Below are positions 43,690 through 54,029 of a DNA stretch of 64,000 nucleotides, piece by piece. Source of the DNA: Ailurus styani. Its lineage: Eukaryota; Chordata; Mammalia; Carnivora; Ailuridae. A program made the translations under genes and the position numbers. The notes under the pieces were generated by a model, which saw nothing but the letters and a program-made list of their open reading frames with translations, did no database searches and was not told where the DNA came from. The stretch is taken from assembly GCA_002007465.1 (NCBI GenBank), contig LNAC01000164.1, forward strand, positions 2,094,246 through 2,158,245, written 5' to 3'. Position 1 is the stretch's first letter, and each line of letters starts with the position of its first letter.

Positions 43690-44870
43690 TCCCCAGGCCC
43701 GTAAAGCCGAGGCCGGAAAGGCTGTGCTCAAGGGCGCGGTCGGCCTGGAGGCTGGGAGTTACCCCTTGGGAGCTCCCAGCGCCTAGACCCGAAAGGTGGG
43801 AGGTGAGGGGACACAAGCAGGCTGCGCAGGGCCTGGGCCCGCCTAGGGCGCCGCGGGCGGGGTTGGAGTCTCCTAAGCTAGCCACATCCGCACCCGGAAC
43901 CCTGGAAACGGGGCTCCCCGCGGTGCCCTCCCCACCCCCCTTTGCAGCACCATTAGCAATAAGCCTGCCTGCCCTCCCTCCCAGGGCTAAGACCGCACCT
44001 GCCCCACCGGATGGCCTCCCCGGGACCAGGCCGTGCCCCCCACCGCGCACACTTCCTCCCGGACCCCCAGCGCCCCGTCAAGCGCGCAAGGGGAGGGGAC
44101 CGGGCCGCCCCCGCCCCGCCGGCTTCCCACAGCCTGAGCTGCCCGGAGCCGGGGAGGCAGGAAGTCTCAGAGCCGGGGCGTGGAGGCGGAGTAGGGGCAG
44201 GAAGTTGGGGGTGACTCTCCCAGAGACCCCAGACGGGGCCCCGGCGTGGGAGCGGGGTGGGCGGGCGCGTAGGGATTAAGGGCGCCCCCCCTTCCTCTGT
44301 GGCCTTCGGCCATGTGACCCGGCCGGAGCGCCCCGCTGGGTGAGGGCGAAGGCCGCTACCTCTGGGACCCCCAGCAGCGCGCACGAGGAGGGAGGGGCCG
44401 CCTTTGTCTAGTTTGCCGCAGAAGCAGCCCCCCATCACCCCTCCCCACCGCGCCCCGCCGGGCCCTGCACAGCCCGGGTTTTCCATCCGGCCCGGCTCGG
44501 CTCGGCAGCTGTCAGGGGACCGAGCTGACCTTCGCAAGCAGGGAGTTTCAATTAGCCGCAGATCAGATAAGCGGGCGGGCCCGTCTCTCCGGGCACCGCG
44601 GGGGCGCAGCCCCGCCCCCGCCACGCCGCGCCAAACGCGCTCCAGATGGGAACAAAGATGAAGACGCAGCTCCACCTGCCTCCCCGGGGAGGGGGGAAAA
44701 GAGGAGGCCCCACCGGGAGGAGCTTCCCAACGGAGGCAGGGGTTGCGCGCCCTCCCCAGCCCGTCTAAGGATCCCAGGCCGAGGCAGGGGTCTAGCCGAG
44801 AGGATCTTTCCGGCTCTGCCGGCCTCCTGCACAGCGGGGAAGTGCCCGCCACGCTGACCTCATCCTCAGG
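43690..44870. promoter_or_regulatory. CpG island-like block, part 3
   Basis: Largest CpG-dense block. It has GC boxes (AGCCCCGCCCCCGCCACG near 44608) and ETS-type cores (GGCAGGAAGT near 44158 and 44197). At 44545-44575 sit CAATTAGCC and CAGATAAGC (homeodomain and GATA-like), and at 44644-44662 CAGATGGGAACAAAGATG (E-box and SOX-like). A 299-codon reverse frame spans it, but frames on the other strand are open as well; composition explains this. Confidence 0.6.
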
Positions 44871-45039
44871 CAGGCATCGTGCCCTCCTTCCCCGGGAGGG
44901 AGCCTTTTGTCATCTCTGATCTCACCCAGAGTACTCCTGGGGAGACTGAGCCAAGTGAGGCAGAACCCAACAGAAAAAGGAAACCGAGGCAGAGAGGGGC
45001 CGAGGGGCGGGGACTTCTTGATCCGGATCACACATCCTC

Positions 45040-45560
45040 TCAGATGTTTTTGTTTCTGAGTGCCTACTAAGAGCCCAGCACTGTTTAGGGAGACACCAGA
45101 AAACAGTCTCACCCCCAGACTCACAGAACTTACATTCTAAGTCAAGGAGACCGACCATAATCAAGTAAACAGTCGAACAAGATTATTTCAAAGAGTCTGA
45201 AGAGCCATGAAGATATTAAAATAGGTCATGTGAAACCGACTTCAGGGAGGGGACCATATTAGCCATGGTAGTCAAAAGGGCCTCTGGCAGGGGGGTGACA
45301 TCTGAACCTCATGAGGCCTGAAAGATCGGGAGGAAACAGCCAGGCAAAGGAGAGGGTGCAGAACATATCCCTCTGGGCACGACCTTAGGCCCAAAGGGGA
45401 GCCAAAAGGGAGCCAGATTTGGCAGACCAGGTGAGAGGTCAGAGTTTATGCAAAGTACAATGGTCGCCTTTGGTGGGTTCTAAGCTGGGAGTGACACGGT
45501 CTGCCTTCAATTTTTAAAAGATCCCTCTGGCTACTGTACAGATCCAGGAAGGCAAAAGTA
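45040..45560 (-). repeat. L2 remnant
   Basis: Antisense L2 series: GAGCCCAGCACTGTTTAGGG, ACTTACATTCTAAGTCAAGG, GGGTGACATCTGAACCTCAT, GGGAGTGACACGGTCTGCCT and TCTGGCTACTGTACAG. Confidence 0.75.
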
Positions 45561-46245
45561 GAAGCAGGGAGGAGGAAAAGGAGGATGGGGTTGGAGGGGA
45601 GCAAGGGGGGAGGCGGAGGACAGGTTACTGGATGTTAGGTTCTCAATAAATTTTGCCTCTTAGTATGGGTTACTACTCCACCACCGCTGCCCTGAACAAC
45701 CCCCCAGGCCCACCTGGCAACACACACATCCACGTACCTCTTCGTAACCTCTAGAACCATCCCTGGGCCTTCCAGCCAACCTCTGACCTTGTTTTCATTT
45801 GCTAAGAGCAGAAGCTCCGCCTCCTCCCATCTCCCCCCAACACCTGTGTTTGGAGGGAAGTTGAGGGGGTGGGGATCATTAGAAAGAGACTCGCCTAGTG
45901 GTTGTTCACTGGAGTGACCAATGGGATCCCTTTTCATCCCAGGACCCCAAACCACCACCCTGGGATACCCTGTGAACCCCTGCATGGTCTCAGCGGTGGC
46001 CTGCCCTCCTTGTCTCTGCCAGAGGAGTTGAGACCATTCAATCATCATTCATTCAATCAGTAGAGTGACCCTCCAGACAAGGCTCAGGATGGACAGAGGG
46101 AAGCAAACCCCAGCCCTGCCCCCAGACAGATGCTTGGTTATTGTTCTGGGAGCTCAGCAGGGCAGGAGAGGGTGAAGGGGTGGGAGGCTCCCTCGGGGAA
46201 GCAGTTCCTATAATCACAACTCCCCTTTATGGAGACTTTCCTGGG
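45561..46245. other. Unique DNA, no gene seen
   Basis: Purine-rich patch at 45560-45625, then unique DNA. A 137-codon reverse frame has no recognisable features. Confidence 0.35.
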
Positions 46246-46249
46246 GAAC

Positions 46250-46480
46250 ATGGCCAAGGCACCAGGCCCTGGTCCATACATGTCCCTGAGTCCCCGTGAC
46301 CACCCAATGGGATCTATACTATTACTGTTCTCAAGTTATGAGCAAATAAGCAGAAAGTTACAGAGGTAAAGTGCCTTGCCTAAGATCATGGAGGAGTTAA
46401 GTGGTTGAGCTGGGAATCAAACCCAGGCCGAGCTGAGGCCAGAACAGGAGACTTTAACCATTCTGCTATCTGGTCTCACA
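46250..46480 (-). repeat. MIR, nearly full length
   Basis: Antisense MIR: CAGAGGTAAAGTGCCTTGCC, AGTGGTTGAGCTGGGAATCA and AACCCAGGCCGAGC, ending near TTTAACCATTCTGCTATCTG. Confidence 0.85.
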
Positions 46481-46504
46481 TGCTATTAAATGCTAGGATG
46501 CCTC

Positions 46505-46686
46505 GGGGCACCTGGGTGGCTCACTTGGTTGAGCATCCAGCTCCTGGTTTTGGCTCAGGTAGTGATCTCAGGGTTGTGAGATCGAGCCCTGTCTTGGGCT
46601 CCGTGCTGGGCGTGGAGCTTAAGATTCTCTCCCTCCCTCTCCCTCTGCCTCTCCCCCCTCTAAAAAAAAAATATAAATGAATAAAT
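46505..46686 (+). repeat. SINEC, older copy
   Basis: Sense SINEC: GGGCACCTGGGTGGCTCAC at the head, AAATGAATAAATAA at the tail. Target-site duplication AAATGCTAGGATGCCTC / AAACGCTAGGATATCTC at 46488-46504 and 46687-46703, two mismatches. Confidence 0.95.
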
Positions 46687-46983
46687 AAACGCTAGGATAT
46701 CTCTGACAGGTCTTCAAAGTCCTGTGCAGCTGGATTTTGTTCTTGCGTCCCTAAGCTTCCCAGTATGCCTTAGTCTTCATCTGAGCCCTCCGGAGCCCAG
46801 TATACCATATACCCTGCTGCCCGGTATACAGTAGGTGCTCAGGAACTGCTTGAACAGAGCATGCTCTCAACAAAGCAGTGATGATGGCTGCCCTCACTTC
46901 CATACCTCCCCTTGGGTTCTGGGCCCCCTGTAGCCCATTTCAGAGTCTGTCAGAGCTGTTGACTAGAAAAAGAAAAGTTCTAG

Positions 46984-47012
46984 TTTGCATAATATTTGCA
47001 TCTGCTTTGCAT
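46984..47012 (-). promoter_or_regulatory. Triple POU octamer-like array, 11-bp phased
   Basis: TTTGCAT occurs at 46984-46990, 46995-47001 and 47006-47012, each 11 bp apart, about one helical turn. The middle copy is a perfect octamer ATTTGCAT. On the reverse strand the sites read ATGCAAA. The sequence is AT-rich and unique. POU-factor binding is inferred from the motif; no other function is visible. Confidence 0.55.
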
Positions 47013-47706
47013 GCTGTTCACAGTACATTAAAAGGCACAGAGGCCAGGCCCTGGTACCCCAGTCCCCCTCTCGGTGCCCCCCACATACACCCACTGATCC
47101 AGAACAGGGGGTGGGAATTGAGGGTTCCCAATTAGGGTCCACCTAAGCTTGTCTATTTCCAATGCTGTGGGGACAGGGATGGGAAGATTCCTGCCTGCCG
47201 TCATCCCCTCCATCCCTTCCTGGGGAGAGTAGTGGGTCAGGGCAGGGCAGCCAGTGGCGGACACCAGTGTGTATGCACATGCGCGAGCACAGGCACACAA
47301 ACACACACGCATACCGAGAGCCATGCAGCAGGAAACATCTGGGGTCGGGTGCCTGCCGCGTGGTGACAGAGGTGGAGAAGGGAGAGGAGGCTCACTGTAG
47401 GGCTGCTGCTGCCCCTCCCCGGTGGGGTCCTCACACCCAGCCTTCCCTCACACGGGGCCAGACAGCTCAGCTCACACCTATACACTTTCCTGATACTCTG
47501 CTGGGGCTGGAGACGGGGAGGCCAGGGACAGGAAGAACTGGATACCAGGAATGCGACCGTAGCAAGGACCTGACAGAAGGAAGCTGCAGCTCTGATCACA
47601 CGGGAGGTGGGAGAGTATGCATAGCCCAGCCTCAGCCTGGACCTTTCACCAGGTCGGGACCTCCTGAGCAATCCTGATGTGGAAACCCAAGAGGAGGGAG
47701 CTGCTG

Positions 47707-47811
47707 CGATTGGCTCTGGAGGCATGACCCCCTGGGGAGTTAAGAGAGGCCAATAACCTGCCCTCATTGGACCCAGACATCACTGTTAGGCGTACCTTGG
47801 GGTCTGATTGG
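47707..47811. promoter_or_regulatory. Cluster of four CCAAT boxes
   Basis: ATTGG at 47709-47713, CCAAT at 47750-47754, ATTGG at 47766-47770 and ATTGG at 47807-47811, the first and last in NF-Y-like contexts (CGATTGGCTC, TGATTGGCTA). This is typical of TATA-less promoters, but the region is not CpG-rich and no transcript start can be placed. Confidence 0.4.
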
Positions 47812-48447
47812 CTATGAGGTGTCCGTAGTCGAAGACTGATTTACAGAGACACCTTACAGTCCAAACATGTCCCTTCCCCCACTCCAGGCTGCAATTTCAG
47901 GCTTGGAAGCACCTAGAAGCTGAAGAACCAGAGACCAGGGAACTTGGAATGGTGGGCTCACGGATGGACAGGAGGCAGCAGGATGCTTACTGAGGGGCTC
48001 TGCGCCAGCCATGGGATGAGCGCAGAGGATGCCACAGGGTGCTGATAGCCTGGCAGACATCAGACCGAGAGCACCGGCAGCACAGGGCGCTGGGCTTCAA
48101 AGGATTGGGAGAGAAAGTGACAAGACAATGACTAAAGGCAGGTGGGCAGGGGCTGCTTCAAGGTGTTGGGGACAGCAGGGCAAGAGAAGGGAAGGGTAGG
48201 CAAGGGCCAGATGGTGCCAGAGGCCTTGAGTGCCAGGCCCAGGAGCCAGCGCTCTGCCAGGCAGGAAGGGGTATACCAGGTAGGATGGGAGAAAGAGAGC
48301 TTGAGAAGCCTGGCCTGCCTCCCTACCTCACAGTTCGCACCTCACCCCTGCCCCGGGGAGGGAGAGTGTCCGTACTGTGAGAAGGTCCCCCATGCACGAC
48401 CAAGTCCTTGTACCCACCTCACTGAACAGCATGTTGGGCTCAACCTC

Positions 48448-48818
48448 TGTACCAGTTTGAATCCGTGTGTCCCCCAAAACTCTGTATGTTGAAATCCTAA
48501 TCCCCAGTGTGATAGTATTAGGAAGTAGGGGCTTTGGGAGGTGTTTAGGTCACGAGGGTGGAGCCTTTATGAATGGGATTTGTGCTCTTATGAAAAGGAC
48601 CCCAGAGAGCTGCCTAGTCCCTTTCACGGTGGGAGGACATAAGAAGACAGCCAGCTATGAACTGAGAAGCAGTCTTCACTGGACACCCAATCTGCCAGCA
48701 CCTTGATCTTGGACTTCAAGGTCCCTATAATTGTGAGGAATAAAATGATTGTTGTTTCAGCCCCCCCCCCACCGCCCCATGTGTGGTATTTTTGTTACAG
48801 CATCCTAAATCAACTAAG
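48448..48818 (+). repeat. Solo LTR, MLT1/MaLR type (ancient endogenous retrovirus-like)
   Basis: Single LTR without internal genes. Landmarks: GTCCCCCAAAACTCTGTATG, GTTGAAATCCTAATCCCCAG, GGGAGGTGTTTAGGTCACGA, CCAGAGAGCTGCCTAGTCCC, then GAATAAAATGATTGTTGTTT and ATGTGTGGTATTTTTGTTAC near the 3' end. Confidence 0.85.
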
Positions 48819-49109
48819 CCCCCATACCCAGGAGAGGTGCCCAAGGCTGCCCTCCCCTGAGCAGAATTTTCTGTGCTTGGTGTGGCCTCTCCTGGCCCCC
48901 AGCCTCTTCTCCTTGTGCTGTGCACCCCCATCACTGGCCTAGGCTCAGCTGAGGGACCAGAGCCCCTCAAAGTCATGGCCACAGCCCTTATACTTCTAGG
49001 GTCACAGTCCTGGAGCAACTCCAGTTATCAGAACTTGTGGTCACAGTTTCCTCACCTCAGATGGAAATAATACGCATTTTCTAAGATTCTGGTGAAAAGT
49101 CAGTTGAAT

Positions 49110-49745
49110 GAAGTCCTTAATTTCATTTAGTAAATGCCTGAATTTCATTTACTTCCTCACTATCTACTGAGTGACTTCCATGTGCCAGACATTGTTTTAG
49201 GCACTGGGGTTTCGGCGGTAAATCACAGAGACAAGGTCCCCTGTTCTCAGGGTTTTCCATTCTAGAGAGGGAGACCGAATATAAACCACGAATACAGTGT
49301 GACGTATTTGTCTAAATGTCCTAAAAGTCCTAAATGACAGGACTTACATGAGATCATGTAATAGGGTGATGGTGTAAAAGGAGATAGGGGAGGGTGGGTT
49401 TTGGATAAGGAGCTCTAGGAACCTTGTCTCTGAGGTGCCATTTGGGCCAAGACCTGAAGGATGAGGAGGAGTCAATCACGCTAAGTAAGGCAGAGGAAAG
49501 GTGTTCCATGGAGCAGAAACAGCAAGTGCAAAGGCCCTGAGGCAGGAAGAGCTTGCCCTGTGGGGAGGCTGTTTTGGCTAGAGAGAGGGAGCAGGCAGGG
49601 CAGAGGTTTGGGTATGTGGGTCCTCCAGGACCTTGGAAGGAGTCTGGCTTTAATTCCAAGGGCCATAGAAAACCATTGGAGGTTTTTGGCAGGCATGCTG
49701 GGAAGTGATTTACACAGTAATTGCTCAATAAAGGCTAGCTGTTGT
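49110..49745 (-). repeat. L2 remnant, long
   Basis: Antisense L2: GACTTCCATGTGCCAGACAT, TCTAGAGAGGGAGACCGAAT, CAAGTGCAAAGGCCCTGAGG and CTTTAATTCCAAGGGCCATA. Largest continuous L2 piece in the window. Confidence 0.85.
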
Positions 49746-49909
49746 CATTATGAATAAGAAGAAGAAGCCCAGAGAAGAATAGCAGTATGCCCAAGGTCAC
49801 AGAGTCCCCATCCCACAGCCCCTTCCTCCTTTGATCGGCCTTCCCCTCCCCTAAGGAGCCCTGTGTATCAGCCCCAAGCCTGGTGGGAAGGAGGTGAGGG
49901 CAGCCTCCC

Positions 49910-50070
49910 TTCCCTCATTCCCGCTCCTTCCCTCCGGCCATTTCCCGTGCTCCCGGCGCCTGCGCCCCAATTAGCCAGCAAGGCTGACGGCCTCGGCTCC
50001 GAATGACAGACACCTCCTGTCACCCCCTGACGGGCAAGGAGATTAACTCTGAGCGGCACTGGCTCCAAGG
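49910..50070. promoter_or_regulatory. Candidate conserved regulatory element
   Basis: Repeat-free. CAATTAGCC near 49969-49977 (homeodomain-like, same 9-mer as near 44550), an inverted MEIS/TGIF-type pair TGACAG (50004-50009) and CTGTCA (50017-50022), and AGATTAACTC at 50040-50049, a 10-mer shared with 8686 and 60064. The combination suggests an enhancer using TALE and homeodomain factors. Confidence 0.45.
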
Positions 50071-50384
50071 GACGACAGGGAGGGGAGAAGAAGGGGGAAG
50101 GGATGACCAGGCCTCCCCCTACCCAGGGCCCCAGTGCCCTGGAAGGAAAAGAGGCTGGGTGGGGGGGGAGGTCGCTGTGCACAGAAATAAGTGCCAGCAG
50201 ACAGGGGAGGATGGCCCCCACTCTCCTGATTGGCCGCTGAAGCTGGGACCCCTGGCCCAACTTCCACCCCCAGCTGCTCTGGGGCCTAGTGACCATGCCG
50301 TAACTGTGGGTGTTTCACTGCTGAACCCTCGGTTCTGGGCGCAGGGTGGGTGTGCGGTAAACATTTCTGAACTGACCGTGCTAA

Positions 50385-50565
50385 GTAATTTTTTTTCATG
50401 CAGACTCATTCAATCCTCACAACACCCCCATTTTATAGAACAGGAAACTAAGTCTCAGAGGTGGAGGGACTGGTTCAAAGATCACGCAGATGGGCTAGAA
50501 TTTGAACTGAGGCTGTCTGATTCCAAAGCCAAGGATCCAACCACTACACTACGCACCACTCCTCT
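50385..50565 (-). repeat. MIR remnant
   Basis: Antisense MIR: CACCCCCATTTTATAGAACA, GGAAACTAAGTCTCAGAGGT, then AGAATTTGAACTGAGGCTGT. Confidence 0.85.
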
Positions 50566-50574
50566 CCCTAAGAA

Positions 50575-50905
50575 CACCATTTAGGAATTTACAATCCACT
50601 TTGGGGAAAGGAGACATAAGCCCTGGAAAAGGGAATTAGCATAGCAGTCATTATGAATAATAATAATAAGCAGTGACACTGAGGGGGTCAGAAGTTGCAG
50701 ATAACACTCCCAGGAGGGCACAGCCAGGAAAGCTGGGTACAGAATGGAAGGGAAGAAGAAGAGGAGAGGTGAGCTGGACCTTGACACGCAGGCAAGACTA
50801 GTCGGGAGAGGGCAAGAGGAAGGCGCTCCAGGCAAAGAAATGCATGGCCAAAGGAATCAAGGCAGAAATGGGCAAGACATGTGCTAAATGGTAAGAACTT
50901 CAGGT
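50575..50905 (-). repeat. Probable L2 remnant
   Basis: Antisense L2-like: GGAATTTACAATCCACTTTG and AAGGCGCTCCAGGCAAAGAA. A short (AAT)n run lies near 50656-50669. From 50910 to 51940 the DNA is unique; frames of up to 182 codons (reverse, 51072-51620) are unrecognisable. Confidence 0.6.
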
Positions 50906-51944
50906 CGCAAGCAACAGAAACCCAACACACACTTGCTGAAGCAAAATTAGAACCTATTGGTTCCTTCTGAGGGTCAAGTAGGAGTTTGGCTTCGAATGCA
51001 AGGATCCAGTTTCCTTTTGCTGGATTCATTCACAGATAGCTCTCGAGCGGTCGTGGCCTCAAATTTTCACACTACCAGATCATACCTTCCTGCCCCCCAC
51101 AATAATTCCAACCCAAATCCTGGGATTCAACCAAACTGGCCAAGGGCAGGTCATGTGTCGTCTCTGAACTAATTACTGGGTGCAGGGTCTGCACAGGTCT
51201 GTTGGCCAGCCCCCACCCCCAGTACCAGGGTAGGTGGAGTCCCTCCAGAGCCCTAACAGTGGTGGGGGAAGGGAAAGGGGGTTGGGGCCCACCAGGAGGA
51301 GTGTTGCATGGAGGGCACTGGGGCCTATCAACACCTGGGCTCCCCAGTTCCAGGGCTGGATTCTGGGCCTTGGATGACACTCCCATGGACAGCCTGAGAA
51401 ACTCTACTTTCCCAATTCCAGTTCCTACCTGTGTAGACGACATCCACCAGCTAAGCTGTGGCCAGGTGAGAGGGCTCCAAGAACGCTCCTGATCCAGCTC
51501 AGGAGAGGCCTTGAGGGTTCCCAGCACCCAAGCTTCCTCTGGTGCCTTTGATGTTTCCATAAGCCAGCCTGATCTCTCCACCCATTCTTCACCCTTAGTC
51601 CTGCTGTAAGTTTCCCCCAAAGTTGGTTTTATGATCAGGGTCTTTGTCTTTTACAAAGTCACCAGCCCTGATTGCCAAAAAGGGCAGTCTTGCAACAGTC
51701 CAGACTGTGGCCCGATACCAGGAAAGACTTCTACCGGGAGAGCATTGTACCCTGGAGCCAGGCATGGGCATGGCTGTCAGTGTGAGGAAGCAAAAGAACG
51801 AGCAACAACTGGACCAGCCCCCGCCCAGGTTAGGGTGAAAGCTGCGTTAGCTTGTCCTAGAACTAAGGGCTGTAGAGCTAATGAGTCTGCTTCACCAGGA
51901 GGAGTGTACTGTACTTTTGGCAGTCACACTCAGGATCTGGAGCA

Positions 51945-52165
51945 CGGACTTGGAAGTCATACTGACAGATTTCAGTTCTGGATCAGCTGAGCAAACGTGG
52001 GCTTGCCCTCTCCAGCCTTAGTTTTTTCACCTGTAAAATGGAAATCGTGCAAGGCCTGACCTCAAGGGGTAGCAAAGTTCAAATGAGATATCGTGTCCAG
52101 GTGTTGGCGCCACTCCTGACACAGCGACTCTTCCATAAAGAGCAGCTGTTACTACTAATATTCTC
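51945..52165 (+). repeat. MIR remnant
   Basis: Sense MIR: CTCCAGCCTTAGTTTTTTCA, CCTGTAAAATGGAAATCGTG and GGTAGCAAAGTTCAAATGAG. Confidence 0.8.
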
Positions 52166-52341
52166 CCAGCGCTTTCCAAGACTGGTCCTTAGCCTGGAGA
52201 TCCCGGCAGTCTTTCTGGATCTCAATTTCTCCATTTGTACTTCCAGTTCTCTCACTCCTAGGATGGGTGACTTGAATGATCTCACTGAGGGGAAGACCCC
52301 TCCCACATCAGTCAACCCAGGGGGGTGGGGGGGTGGGGGGG

Positions 52342-52623
52342 NNNNNNNNNNNNNNNNNNNNNNNNNNNNNNNNNNNNNNNNNNNNNNNNNNNNNNNNNNN
52401 NNNNNNNNNNNNNNNNNNNNNNNNNNNNNNNNNNNNNNNNNNNNNNNNNNNNNNNNNNNNNNNNNNNNNNNNNNNNNNNNNNNNNNNNNNNNNNNNNNNN
52501 NNNNNNNNNNNNNNNNNNNNNNNNNNNNNNNNNNNNNNNNNNNNNNNNNNNNNNNNNNNNNNNNNNNNNNNNNNNNNNNNNNNNNNNNNNNNNNNNNNNN
52601 NNNNNNNNNNNNNNNNNNNNNNN
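52342..52623. other. Assembly gap (282 N)
   Basis: Run of unknown bases directly after three G-runs of 6-7 bases separated by T (52320-52341). Open frames crossing it are meaningless. Confidence 1.
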
Positions 52624-52639
52624 AAGACGGCAGGCAATG

Positions 52640-52760
52640 CCCAACCAACATTTTCACCAGGCTGGGCGGGCAGCGCCAGGCAGGCGGGAGCTGGTCAGGT
52701 TTTTAATTGAACGCAATGCAAATGAAATGTAAATACCATGCAAATAAGCTCTTGCCAGGA
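52640..52760 (+). promoter_or_regulatory. Candidate enhancer with triple octamer array, 11-bp phased
   Basis: ATGCAAAT at 52716-52723, ATGTAAAT at 52727-52734 and ATGCAAAT at 52738-52745: three octamer sites exactly 11 bp apart in the same orientation, two perfect and one with a single change. TTTTTAATTGAAC precedes them. Unique DNA beginning about 90 bp after the gap. POU-factor occupancy is inferred. The array mirrors the one at 46984-47012 in opposite orientation. Confidence 0.6.
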
Positions 52761-53029
52761 GGTGCTGGGCTGGGAGCAGAGGGAGCTGGGAGGGGACTGC
52801 TGAGCAGGGGCCCTCCCCTGTCCGCATTTCTCTCTCTCCCGTGGCTGCCCACGCCTACGCCCACCCCCTGGTGCTGCCCACCCAGCCAGGCCATTACATT
52901 CTGGGAACAGCGGGCACTGCATCTCCGCAGAGCTCTCTTCCAGATCCACTTCCCTAACCCTGTGACTCCTGGCGGTGGTAGTGGTGATAGGGTGCTCAAG
53001 GAGGAGCTGGGGATCCTGTGGCTGGGGCT

Positions 53030-53265
53030 AGGCGGACACAGACACAGCCACACAGAAAGACCCACATGGAGACATAGAGGGGACACACAGATATAGACAT
53101 GCAGAAACCCACATTCCGTTTCAAGCCACCTGCAACACTGAGACCCACACAGCCAGTTGCACATAAATATATACAACTGCACATTCGGTCACAAATACAC
53201 ACAGCAGCACAAATAGACCCGGTCACAGGGGCACATGCATGTACACACACACACACACACAGTCT
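53030..53265 (+). repeat. CA-rich tract with (AC)n
   Basis: CA-rich low-complexity DNA with a pure (AC)n core near 53240-53262. Another (AC)n lies at 53750-53766. In between no gene is visible. Confidence 0.85.
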
Positions 53266-54029
53266 GCCCTGCCATAAGGACTGCAGACTGGAGTCCCTGT
53301 GCAGGCCTGAGGTCAGGACAGGCACCCTGTGTGGTCAGAGCCTGGTGGTCTGAGTAAGGCCAGATGGGCCGTAGGGGGTTGGAGGGCTCCTTCCGGGTGG
53401 CCTCAGCCCTTTGCCCACCCCCCCACCCCAAGACACAGCACCATACCCCAGGGCTCACAGCTACCAGACAATCCCGGGTGTTGGTCCAACCCCCAAGTCC
53501 TGGGGTGCTAGACCCCATCCTGAGATTTGGAATTCCTCTGAGGTTCCACAGTTCCTGACCCCCACACCCATCCTACTCCTTAAGGCAGCCGTCCATTTGG
53601 GAGAGGTTGACAGGGCCTGATCTTCTAGGTCAGGAACCCATGTCCCACCAGCCAAGGAGTAGGGGGTAAAGCACAGGGAAGTGAGGGAAAGGCTGAAATG
53701 GTCTGGACAAACCTCCATTCCACCCAGGATCCACATCTGGGGGTGGTTCCACACACACACACACACCCGGGGTGACTCAAGCCCCACATTTAACTCTCAT
53801 TAGCGCCTCTGAGCCCAGCTGGGAGGGACAACCGCCAACTTTCCCCAGCAGACAGGGAGCTCTGGGTGGGCCCCTCCGCCCTCGCAGCCTCAGTTTCCCC
53901 CCAGGGGCCTGGCCCAGCGACAGGGGCTGCGTGGGAGAGCAGTGGCTGACAGTCCCCTCCGTCTGAGCTAGGGCTGTCCGCCCCACAGAATGAGGTCCTG
54001 GGTGTGGCCTCTTCCAGGAACCCCCGCCC

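Noticed and set aside
43953..44852. A 299-codon reverse frame in CpG-dense DNA
   Set aside because: Stop codons are rare in such GC-rich sequence; overlapping forward frames are also open; product is low-complexity P/G/R/A-rich and unlike any family I know.
39012..48818. Endogenous retrovirus with internal genes
   Set aside because: Only two separate solo LTR-like copies of different type are seen, about 9 kb apart, with no gag, pol or env remnants between them.
52038..52732. Frames of up to 222 codons across the N run
   Set aside because: Most of their length is unknown bases at 52342-52623.
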